Origin: Ceratorhiza oryzae-sativae | Taxonomy: Eukaryota > Basidiomycota > Agaricomycetes > Cantharellales > Ceratobasidiaceae | Direction: 5' to 3' | DNA length: 64,000 nucleotides | NCBI GenBank assembly: GCA_030998015.1 | Contig: JARWMV010000234.1 | Location: 1,488,001-1,552,000 of the forward strand | In this document: positions 1-9,088 of the stretch, piece after piece | How positions within the stretch are numbered: the first letter of the stretch is position 1 | How the letters are laid out: each line of letters starts with the position of its first letter | The notes under the pieces: model-generated | The model's input: the letters and a program-made list of their open reading frames with translations, nothing else | Database searches by the model: none | Told to the model about the DNA's origin: nothing | Position numbers and translations under genes: made by a program

Positions 1-1
1 T

Positions 2-720
2 CACGTTGGTGTGCTGAACGTTTACATGGCCAAGGCTCCCGGCTCCGCCGCAAGCTTTGACGGCTCTGGAAATGTCTGGTTCAAGGTCGCACAAGTATCC
101 GCCGTTACCAATGGTGGCCAGAGCATCTCGTTCCCTACAGATAGTGAGTTCAATGACTACTTCCCAATAGCCTGTCCCTCATCAACTTGAAAACCAAATA
201 GATATGACGCAGTTCACTTCAAAATTCCAAGCAGTATTCCGTCGGGTGAATATCTCGTTCGCATCGAGCATATTGCTCTTCATGTGGGTCTAGAATGTGC
301 TTAGCGTTCTGCAACACTAAACCGATTGAGTTAATTCAGTCTGCCAGCGCCTATCCTGGTGCACAGTTCTACATTTCTTGCGCTCAGATCAACGTCACTG
401 GCGGAGGTTCCAAGACCCCCAGCCCCCTGGTTGCATTCCCAGGTTACTACTCCGGACAGGAGCCCGGAATCAAGATCAACGTCTATTGTGAGTCTTTTTT
501 TTGTTCAATTTCGACATTTGTGGGTAACTGACTATGACTTTATTCAGACCCTGTTGTAAGTGTCGATTCAATGTGGATATATGCACGACATTCACAATTG
601 CTTTTTTTGATCATCATCAGCCCGCTACCTACACGCAACCTGGTCCTGTGAGTAATACACTCCTCCGAAGTCTCGAAAAGCCGCTCACCCAACTTTACCC
701 AGGCCGTCTACACTGGTTGA
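2..720 (+). CDS. AA9 lytic polysaccharide monooxygenase, 3' part
   Basis: C-terminal part of a secreted copper-dependent AA9 (former GH61) monooxygenase that oxidatively cleaves cellulose or other beta-glucans. The window starts inside the gene, so the N-terminal His brace and signal peptide are missing. Six exons read cleanly with GT-AG introns: 2-143, 213-283, 340-487, 548-555, 621-647 and 703-720. The translated pieces show the AA9 sequence [11 protein letters not shown], then [20 protein letters not shown], then [20 protein letters not shown], which holds the conserved Q-x-Y/F strand, and end in a short Thr/Pro/Gly tail (TYTQPGPAVYTG, stop). No cellulose-binding module follows. An 8-nt microexon (548-555) is needed to keep the frame. 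Family call is firm; substrate and regiochemistry cannot be told from this end. It converges on the FAD monooxygenase with only 22 nt between stop codons. Confidence 0.88.
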
Positions 721-742
721 AACCATACAGAAAAATGTATTT

Positions 743-2389
743 TCATGCACATGCATTGTCGTCCCGAAGTTTTGCCAATCCCATTTTTTGATCCCACCAT
801 TGCTCGACGGCTGCATACACGTCATAACCATACAAGTCCTTATCCGGGATGGTCGGCTGAAGTATGACTTGACTTCCGCTTGCATGCGTGCCACCAACGT
901 ACCGGCAACTTTCCATCCAGCATCCCTTGCCTGTTGAGCTGGTCCATCAGGCAAATGAAATACCTCGGCATTTGTTGCTGAATCCTTTTGCACAGCGGTT
1001 GTTCGAGGAATCCGAAGTTCTTCATAAGCATTCAGCAAGTACTCGACTGAGTACTCCTCGGAATATTGAGCGAAGAGTGATCCTAGAACAGCGGCATCTT
1101 CGACCTACGTATAAAGGCCGTCTATGAAACACTAATAAAACGCGTTGGCGCAACTAGCTTACGGCCATAGCAGCCCCTTGAGCTCGATAGGGCTGGCGTT
1201 ACTCAAGTGAATATTTATATCTAGTGTGAACCATATCGACTCACCAACATTGGATGGCAAGCGTCACCCAGCAAAACAATCCTACCACGATGCCACGTAG
1301 TAAGCGGCTGCCTAACTTTAAGGGCCCAACGAAGAACTTTGGGTATAACACCCAGCAACATTTGTACCCTGAAACGAAGTTTGCTCGTGTAAAAAGGATA
1401 TTCGGATCGGTAGATAAGGGCGCCAACCTAGGCTCCCAGTCTCGAAAATCGGCTCTAATCTGTTCTAGACTGCCCTCGCTTTTCCAAGACTCGATGGCGC
1501 CATTGTCGGGCACGAAGAGTGCAACGTTCACCAAGCTCTTTCCTCTCTAGCTGACGATATTGAAGTACGAAGCATTAGCCGTTCGGTGAAGTCGTTACAT
1601 ACTATTGGATAAGCGACAATGTGACGCCCGGGTCCCAACCAACTACGAAGGCCTGGAATCTCCACCAGGTCCCGTAGCTCATGATGTTTTTTCAATACTG
1701 TAGTGGGGATAACCGCACGGTAAACAGCCTCTCCAGTTTTCTGAGGTTGATCCGGGAGGCCAAGAACGCTTTGGCGGATAATTGATCGAACGCCATCCGC
1801 GCCTACGACAAGTTCACAAGCCAAATGTTCGCCACTTTTGAGAGTAACGATAATTTCTCGGTCATTCTGGCCGAAATTGCAAGATGTAACCTCGGAATTT
1901 GGCCTTAAAATAACGTTCGGCAATAAAGAAACGGTTCGAAAGAGCATTTGGTGCAGGTCGCCACGCTGTCGAGCCAGTACAATAAACAGTTATCAAGTAT
2001 TAAGAAAGAGTTCTTACATGTATATCATACCATGGTTGAACATATTCAGCATTAGAGAGGGACTTGTCGACTAGTATCTCGCCGTTGTCTTTGTGGGGTG
2101 AGTATTGTAAACTTAACCAATGAGCATGCATAGACCTACAACGGAATAGCTGCACGACAGAAGGCTCGAGTCCAAGTCGACGGAGCTCGTCGCCAAAGCC
2201 CCATCTTATGAGAATTCTAGCACAGTTAGGAGTAAGTCGAACACCAGCACCTACTTCGACCTCATCAAATGCGGATGCTGATTCCAGGACGGTAATCGAA
2301 TGTCCCGAAGAAGCCAGACAGAAAGCTGCGGAGAGCCCCCCTATACCTCCTCCCACTATAACCACGGAAATCGATTTCTTCGCTTTCAT
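743..2389 (-). CDS. FAD-dependent monooxygenase (salicylate hydroxylase-like)
   Basis: Flavoprotein aromatic hydroxylase of the PHBH/salicylate-hydroxylase type, using FAD and NAD(P)H. The start at 2389 gives a Lys-rich N-terminus followed at once by the dinucleotide-binding motif VVIVGGGIGGLSAAFCL. Further in are VVGADGVRSIIR (the DG motif) and, after splicing, RIVLLGDACHPM (the GD motif) and PYRAQGAAMA. The order and spacing match the family. At least five introns are present; the one near 1320-1430 restores the frame from DWEPR to the GD-motif exon. The last intron, around 850-920, is uncertain; the frame after it ends in a short acidic tail with stop at 743-745. The family also includes enzymes of secondary metabolism and quinone hydroxylation, so the substrate is open. 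The promoter side holds a long hairpin and a perfect palindrome. Confidence 0.85.
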
Positions 2390-2482
2390 CGGATGGCTTT
2401 CTGTATAATTGTCGATCAGTGCGAGGGAGGACCACAGTTGAGCACGTGAACTAACACCGCTAACACCAAGCATATACAAAGC

Positions 2483-2508
2483 GCGGTTTGAGATGCATCT
2501 CAAACCGC
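2483..2508. repeat. 26-bp perfect palindrome
   Basis: The sequence is its own reverse complement over 26 bases centred between 2495 and 2496 (half-site GCGGTTTGAGATG). It lies about 95 bp upstream of the FAD monooxygenase start codon and directly beside the larger hairpin. It could be a dimeric regulator site or part of the element end. Confidence 0.8.
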
Positions 2509-2509
2509 C

Positions 2510-2674
2510 TCGGCCAAAATCCAATTGCTACTGAGGGCTAGTCAGAGCGCCGGTTCTACCTGAGCAGAATAAACGCCAGTAGCGTATGCTAATCTGAGCT
2601 ACTCGGGTGTCAATTCCGCTTGGGTAGAACCGGGGCGATAACTAGCCCTAACTAGCGAATTTGCTTTTGGCCGA
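2510..2674. repeat. MITE-like long imperfect inverted repeat
   Basis: Arms at about 2510-2572 and 2612-2674 are reverse complements of each other at roughly three quarters or more of positions, separated by about 40 nt. Both arms begin TCGGCCAAAA and share AGGGCTAGT and CCGGTTCTACC. There is no coding sequence inside. Size and structure fit a miniature inverted-repeat element or a foldback hairpin. No obvious target-site duplication was found, so the class is undetermined. Confidence 0.65.
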
Positions 2675-2749
2675 GATGGGCAACGTGATGCTCGAGTGTT
2701 GAAGAGCAGTGGTAAAGTACAATAGTATATTTGCACCAGATCACAATTA

Positions 2750-3360
2750 TTACACACATGAGGGCTGAGTGGTAGGCCGAGATACCGGATTACTCGGGTT
2801 ATTCGCACCACAGCCATTCAAGACGCCCAAAGCTGTATCATCGATGGCAGCGTTGTATGCACCTCCACAATTGGGATCACTACGTTAGCAACTATTTAGC
2901 TTCCCAATATTTGTTTAATTGAACGACGAGGTTTACCTAGCGCCACCCGAAGCGTTATTAAACCAAGAGCATATATCATGACTGAAGCAATCTTGAGTCC
3001 TTCAACAAATGGAACCTCAGTTACAGAAAGTCCTTGCGCCTTGGTCGACTCACCAAGCATTCCCGACAGCTGTACCAGTGCATCCGGCGCCACATCGACC
3101 ATTGCAACTGTAACTAAAGAATCGGAAGAAATGTCACATTACAACGAGTGTCGACCGGAAGGTTGCCTGACTCACTCCCCACCGTTTATAGAGTTCGTGC
3201 CGAAGTTTGACCCAACGACCCCCGTCCACGTACAACTTTTCCCTGCGCCATTGGTCCATTTCGCCGTTGCAGTTGCACCAGGCTTTAGGCAGGTTATAGC
3301 AGCAAGGCTCGGCACAGAGAGTACCAAGCTTACGAACAGAGATTCAACCAAAGATCGCAT
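2750..3360 (-). CDS. Small secreted Cys-rich protein with C-x2-H-D-x-C motif
   Basis: Four exons give a protein of roughly 140 residues with an N-terminal signal peptide (MRSLVESLFVSLVLSVPSLA). The mature part is rich in Cys and Gly: GDCNGRCGAGCTGTAVGNA, then TQDCFSHDICSWFNN, then DPNCGGAYNAAIDDT, ending in a Pro/Ser/Thr tail with a terminal Cys. I recognise the pattern from a family of uncharacterised secreted fungal proteins. The CFSHDIC segment resembles the His-Asp dyad of secreted phospholipase A2, but the rest is much shorter and I see no calcium loop, so enzyme activity is not claimed. Introns are short with good GT-AG borders; the first donor is at 3175. The ATG at 3360 is chosen because it directly precedes the hydrophobic core. 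A secreted effector-like or structural role is possible. Confidence 0.72.
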
Positions 3361-4043
3361 GTGATTCAAGCAGTTAGAAGGGCAGTTTTCGCAGAGCTCT
3401 AGTACATTCGTAGATTCATCTCGCTTTTAAGATGCCATAATAGCGGCACCAATTAGTTTGGACCCACACGAACCAGTTTTCACCACGGGCAACAATTACC
3501 TGTTCCTACACCACAAGGTCCTCAAATCGCGTCATTTCATTAGAAGTAAATTGCCTATCCACATTATGAAGACGCTAGGATTGGCTGAATTTGATGACAT
3601 AACTATATCACAGGATTTCTCCTTCTTCTGCGCTCGGGAATGCCACGGCTTGCTCGGGTAAATGTAGAACACATGGTCAAGACTAGCACCTGACGAGTCA
3701 AGTGGTCTGAAGGGTGTGGTCCAGAAGTACACGGTTTGGATTCAATCAATGCTGTAATACTCACCTCCATACACAAAGGGGTGGGCACCAAAAATCCGTA
3801 TATCACGCAGCTATAGCGTGCGAACTCTTATTCAGATATGCGCAATTTTACAAGCGGGCACCGAGCAAGTTATGTTTTGGGTACCCTCGATTGTATCTAT
3901 TTGGCATCCTAAGCACAACCGTCATTTGTGGGAAAGGATCGCCCAGTTTGAGATACTCCAGCCCAGCTGATTTCTCTATTTGCGTCAACCATCAACAATC
4001 AAGAACGAGCGCGGCTGGTCCACATCCGTTCTCAGTTAGTCTA
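3361..4043. other. Intergenic, possible coding remnants
   Basis: No complete gene is visible. Minus-strand fragments around 3440-3800 look protein-like in short stretches (for example VDRQFTSNEMTRFEDL) but are broken by stops and cannot be joined by convincing introns. They may be relics of a decayed gene or chance. Confidence 0.4.
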
Positions 4044-4660
4044 TCAGTTGATCTCCAACAGCTCCACATCGAAGATGAGAGTAGCATTTGCGGGAATAAC
4101 TGGAGGGTGACCCCGTGCCATATCCCTACAAAGAGCAGCCCCCAATAAGCAGTTGCGTTCGTGCTTCAAGTGCCACGTACGTAATCCGAGGTGATGGTAA
4201 GCTTGGCTTTCGATCCCAAAGAGAGTTGGGGGACACCTGGTTTATGGTGAGCAAAGTCGAAAGTAGGGCTAGAGACGGCATACCTTCATCCCAGCCTTTG
4301 ATAACCCGGCCAACACCTATTTGAGTTTCAAAGGGAGAGCCACGATCTCGACTACTATCGAACTACAACCGCGAACGCTATCAGGCGAGCCCTAGTTAGA
4401 GGGTCGCATGTCCTACCTTTGTGCCATCCGCGAGTGTGCCGACATAGTGAATCTTTACTTTGTCTGTTATCTCAGAGTGTATTGTCGATGTGAAAATTCT
4501 TGATTAGGAGCATCCAGTGAGCTTACCGCCTACTTTCGGGAAATTCTGTGGTGGCGATTATAAGTCAGCGCAAACCGGGGGAGTGAGATTGAAGAACAAT
4601 TTCTATTTTAAAACTTGCCTTTCCGTCTCCGGGGCTAATTAATTCTACAGTAACACCCAT
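4044..4660 (-). CDS. FKBP12-type peptidyl-prolyl isomerase, paralogue 1 (frame broken near 3' end)
   Basis: Second copy of an FK506-binding prolyl isomerase, just downstream of and co-oriented with the intact one. Exons give [81 protein letters not shown] and finally [20 protein letters not shown], the complete FKBP fold with its catalytic and drug-pocket motifs. Two oddities stand out. Intron 1 can only be removed with a GC donor (AAG|GCAAGT). The last exon enters as GYGTG, but [10 protein letters not shown] lies one base out of phase, so a base seems to be missing at about 4103-4114. Either the copy is a recent pseudogene or the assembly dropped a base. Introns sit at the same places as in paralogue 2, which supports tandem duplication. 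Confidence 0.8.
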
Positions 4661-4821
4661 CGCAGGTTAATGGTTTATTGGAGCAATGTGGTTATGAGCA
4701 GCGATGCTATCATTCACGTGACTGATCATGCCATCCAACCAACACTTATACCGATTTGTTTAGTCTCATGTGATTTATGAATGTGATACGACTATAAATT
4801 AATGTGCATGATACTACAGTG

Positions 4822-5421
4822 TCAATTTATAGCAATCAGCTCTACCTCAAAATTCAAAGTAGCATTAGGTGGGATGACCGGATCAAACCCGCGCGATCCA
4901 TATGCCTAGTGATTTTCTCGGTTAGTCCCTTTATGTGTGCGGGTGATTCACCTACATAGTCCGCCGTAACGGTCAGAAGTGCCTTCTCGCCTAGAGAAAG
5001 CTGGAGCACCCCTATATGCGTTGGTTGAGGAGGATGCCACTAAAAAAACGCCAGCCTGCTAACCTTCATCCCATCCACGAATAAGTTTTCCTGTGCCAAT
5101 CTTTGTAACAAACGGTCTTCCACGGTCTCTGGAGCTGTCGAACTGGTCATTCGAATTGTCAATTGATAAGGTTCCCCTGCCATGCCAGAACGTTACCGTT
5201 GTCCCGTCCAGTAGTGTCCCCACGTAGTGTATCGTTATTTCATCTATTTAATGAGTGTTCGTGTTGATAACGGACAGTAATACACGTATTAAGCAGTAAT
5301 AAATACCTCCTTTCTTTGGAAAATTCTGATACTTCAATAAGAACTGTGCCCCGCTAGTAACAGAAGGCGGGAAGCTTACAATTCCGTCACCCGCACTTAA
5401 CCTGTTAATGGTGACACCCAT
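4822..5421 (-). CDS. FPR1: FKBP12-type peptidyl-prolyl cis-trans isomerase
   Basis: Single-domain cytosolic FK506/rapamycin-binding prolyl isomerase. Spliced exons read [100 protein letters not shown] and EVELIAIN, stop. This is the usual length of about 110 residues, with the pocket residues of the family (Y, F-D, V-I, W, Y, F) in place. It includes a microexon of about 19 nt (NFPKKG) and an intron after DGTT that could be misread as an insertion. All introns are GT-AG. It lies 161 bp upstream of paralogue 1 on the same strand. A good TATA box lies about 120 bp upstream of the ATG. By family knowledge it would mediate FK506/rapamycin action on calcineurin/TOR. Confidence 0.9.
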
Positions 5422-5540
5422 ATCTCCTTACAAATAGTCTGGCGCAGCAGTGTAAAGATAGAAAGAGAGCCGACTGAGAACGAGAAAAGAGGGGCGGGAC
5501 GATTAGGAGGGAACTAATGAACCAAGTTCATTCCCGGGTC

Positions 5541-5550
5541 TTTTATATAC
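5541..5550 (-). promoter_or_regulatory. TATA box of the FKBP gene
   Basis: On the minus strand the sequence reads GTATATAAAAG, a near-consensus TATA element about 120 bp upstream of the FKBP start codon at 5421. Confidence 0.5.
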
Positions 5551-6426
5551 CCGGTTGAGTTTGTTCTGTTTACAGAGTGCGAGATCATGCCGCTGCAATC
5601 AAAGCCACCGCTCGGAACTGAACCGGTCCAGCTAACCAGAGGAGGAGAAGTACGGAAACTTCGCCGGGCGTACGCCCCCTGTGGTTTTGGCCTCATCTTC
5701 ATTCAAAGAATCAAGATCCAATCAATGGTATCCCAGAGAGAGATAAGCGCAAAACCAACGCGATTGCCGCGATTTTTATCGGAAGACGTCGTACCATTCA
5801 CCGCGATAGACCTGATCCTGAAGTATTCAGCTCGAGGGGCAATTGTAGTATGTCACAACGGCCCGAGTGAATCGCACACGGTGGCACGTTCGTTCGTCAC
5901 CTGAGTGGGAGATCGCGTGACTAGATGAACCTGGCGTCGTATGGGCATAGCATCCTGGCTAAAACGGAGCTTTCGCTGTGCTAACCGAGGGCCCAGATGG
6001 TAAAAACATCAAAAGGGCATTTACGAAATTTGGCGCATACACCTCCGCGTCGGCGAAACATCCGAGTCGGTCATTCAGGGCTGTAGGTTTTGGGGACGAG
6101 CTAATCTTTTTCTGTTGTACGACATCGGGATTTGAAACTCAAACGCACGATGTGATATACTTGTATAGATATCGCCAAGCCAATTGTGCTTGATAAAGGA
6201 AGCTATGCTAGTACAATATACGGCTTTTGTCCCCGAGTTCTATTATACTGCCAAGTGACCCACAGGCACAAATACATTTCGGCAATCGGGCGGGGCTCCC
6301 ACCGGCAGTTTGCGGGTGGTTTAAGTATAGTAAGACATCGCGAGCATGGTAATCGCGGATTTGCAAAGGGCAAAACGGCTGGATAAATAAGAGCTAAGGC
6401 TGACATGGAAGCCGATCGGAGCAAAA
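5551..6426. other. Intergenic, no gene recognised
   Basis: About 0.9 kb between the FKBP promoter and the 3' end of the next minus-strand gene. A 105-codon plus-strand ORF (5587-5904) and a 71-codon one (5978-6193) are open but have no recognisable motif, splice pattern or neighbouring partner. I do not call them as genes. Confidence 0.5.
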
Positions 6427-8915
6427 TTATGGGATATTACTACCATGCTGAAGCCGCATCCACCACTTTAGCGCGAGATCCTTCTCTCGGTCTCCCAGGC
6501 GCTCCATAATTTCATGGTAGGCCGCCTTGGCTAGCTCGTCTCCAGCCCCCTTGTTTTGGTCTAGTTGTTCCTGTAGAGCCTTGAGCAAGAATGGAAGCTT
6601 GGACATGGGTATGGCGGACATGGAAGAAACAAGTGCTAATCGCAGGAGCAACGATTGCTCTGCTGAATATGTGGATTAGGATCTCGTTAATTAATCGGAG
6701 ATGTGTGGTCCCAGTGCTGCGTACCTTTATTGCCAGGGCTACCTCGTGGAACGGGTAGCTTACGAATCGCTGCCAAGAGCTCCTCAATACAAAACCAGGC
6801 TAGTCCTTCGTCGCTCAACCCCGCACTTCTAACAAGAGACTGGAAAGCCAAACGAAACTGCTCGATTGATAGCTTTCCTTCAGTAGAGTTCTGTTTGGCG
6901 ATGTAAGACACATGTTTGATGGCTGACTTGGTCGGCTTACTTTTAACAATATTTCAATATATGCTGGCACTAGCAAATGAGCTCGACTGAATTGTGAACT
7001 CTTCTGGCTCGTAGGCGGGTTCGATTCACTCGTGGCGAATATAGCAAGCATCACGGAGTGTGCAGCCTCGTATATCTCCCGGTTGCTACTATCAGACAAG
7101 TGCCTAATAATCAACAGGGTCAGTAAGCCCCAGCTGGTTGACGTGTCCAGCGGGCTAACCTTTGTATCACCGGTAAAACGACGTTCTCGATAGTTGGTTC
7201 GGGAAGCTGATTCATAACATGTTCGGCGCAAACCATGAAATACACAGCCCGACCTTGGTACATGGAATGAGTTGCGCCGACAGCCGATTCGATGTCTGGC
7301 GAATTGGTAGGATTAGGTGAAAAGCTAAGTGACAGATATCCTGTGCGCACCTGAAAGCTCCCGAGCAAGACTGTTGATAAGCTCTACACACCGCTGGTCG
7401 CCTGTAGAGTCCCGCTCATCCGAATTGGATGCCAGAACATCCAATGCACCGAAGAACGCCCGTTTCATTTCAACAAATCCCCCGCCTTCTGCAGCGAGCG
7501 CTCCAAATTTCAGTGATACGAAAGATAATCTACTAAAGGCCGCAAGGATGTTCCTTGACAGTGCTTTGCCTTGTTGGGGCGTTGTGGCATGGTAATAAAT
7601 GGTTGTATCGAGCAGCGATTGTGCAACGAGAACCGTGGTGAAGAGGAAACTCTTTAGCATGTGCCAGATTATTGTCGTAGTCGGCCTAGCATTCTCAGCT
7701 ACCGTATCGAAAATTAGTACAACCCTTGGCAAACTACATGCAACACACCAATATCCTCATCCTTGTTCACTCCACACAGAGGGCTCTTGGTCCAAGATCT
7801 CTCCAAGTTCAGGCTTGCTTGACTAAACCCTTCAATGTATGAATTTAGAATGGGATCAACTCTCGGCTGCCAAAACTTGGACTGCGCCATGCACACGAAA
7901 ACGTGTCCGGCCAGCTTGGCGATAGACCCTAGCCGAACGTAGGTAGAGGACGAGTGCGTGTTCTTCAAGGTTTGTGATAGCTTAGATCCGGGCTAGGCAA
8001 ATAGAATGAGTATGCAATGATGATCATATAAACCAATACGTACCTTGAGATCTAAAGCATCCGAATTAGACATGCAGAGCTCGGACTCTAGCGAGTCAAA
8101 GCAGTATCCCCCTTGGAACACATGCAACAACACCCCAAGGCAAACGCAGGCTAATTTCTTCCACCAACCGGTTAATGCGGGCTTTACCAACGGCGAAAAG
8201 AATATCTTACCGACAAATCTAGCACTTCGAGCTGGTCATCCGATACTAAAGGTAAAGCGGTAGCGCAAAGCTCTACCACGGTGTCTAAATGTGCTTCGAC
8301 GGTTCGAACCCGTAGTGCATGCCGGGCTCCCCACGTCTCTGCGGATATGGACGCAGCATATTGGTCCAAACATTCAGCAGCGCTCACTACGAGCTCTCCG
8401 CAGGCGCGCGAGAAAGTCCCGTTGGGCAATTGGACGTCCTTGCTCTCGAGTTGCCGCAACCCGAGCACAAGGCCGCTGAGAAACGCCAGTCGTGGGATAG
8501 AGCAGTCTTTAAACCCAGTACGAGCCTGCGATCCTGATATGAGCATACCCGTCCATTCCTTGAAGGCCATTACAACTCGTTGCCGGCCAAGTGGGGGTAG
8601 AATGGACGAAGTGTTTGGGTCATCGAGTAACGCAGCATGTTTCGCGATTACGGCCTGCTGTACGGCCTGCATTATACCCCATGCCGCCGGATGTATCTTT
8701 TCTGAAGACGAGATGCGAGGTGAAGAGCTCCAGAGAGCAGGTGAACAGAGAGATATAGATACCAACGCCTGGATATAATTGGGCGGTAGTTTGGTTAAAT
8801 AGTATGCTAGCCCGCCGAGCAGCTGGTCTCGTGTTATGGATTGTTGTGTGCTGGAATCCTTTCCGAGTATTGATACAAAAGCACTATAAGCACTCGGCTG
8901 AAAGGTAGCTGCCAT
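6427..8915 (-). CDS. Large helical protein, possibly peroxin Pex8-like
   Basis: A multi-exon gene whose exons all read as amphipathic helical protein: a first large exon (8185-8915) with DQLLGGLAYYLTKLPPNYI and a W-rich end, then exons containing KPALTGWWKKLACVCLGVLL, STYVRLGSIAKLAGHVFVCM, LLDTTIYYHATTPQQGKAL, YFMVCAEHVMNQLPEPTIEN and LSIEQFRLAFQSLVRSAG. The final exon ends GDREKDLALKWWMRLQHG before the stop at 6427. Introns are about 50 nt. No signal peptide or catalytic motif is seen. The overall look (helical repeats, LPP...LV..SP.LW, conserved W-W near the end) reminds me of fungal Pex8, the intraperoxisomal organiser of the import complex, but I cannot confirm this and see no C-terminal SKL. 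The ATG at 8915 was chosen because starting at 9053 would leave only 36 bp to the stop of MON1 upstream; both are in frame. Confidence 0.5.
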
Positions 8916-9088
8916 TCTAGCTGTCGTGAATGGGGAGAAAGCGTCAATAATCATGTGATTCTGCTGAGCCAGCAATACCCGGCTAAGCGCCAAAGCATCC
9001 CAAGCAGCCAACAGACTGAAAACATAAATACATCCAGCATTTGACCGTCGCATCCAAAATCCAGGATCCAAAATTCATAATCAGATCA

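Noticed and set aside
5082..5260. Apparent 17-residue insertion in the FKBP after LLDGTT
   Set aside because: The segment begins GTAACG and ends CAG, and removing it as an intron restores the canonical DGT(T/K)FDSSRDRG sequence.
5587..6193. Two plus-strand ORFs (105 and 71 codons) upstream of the FKBP gene
   Set aside because: No motif, no splice logic and no partner; not enough to call a gene.
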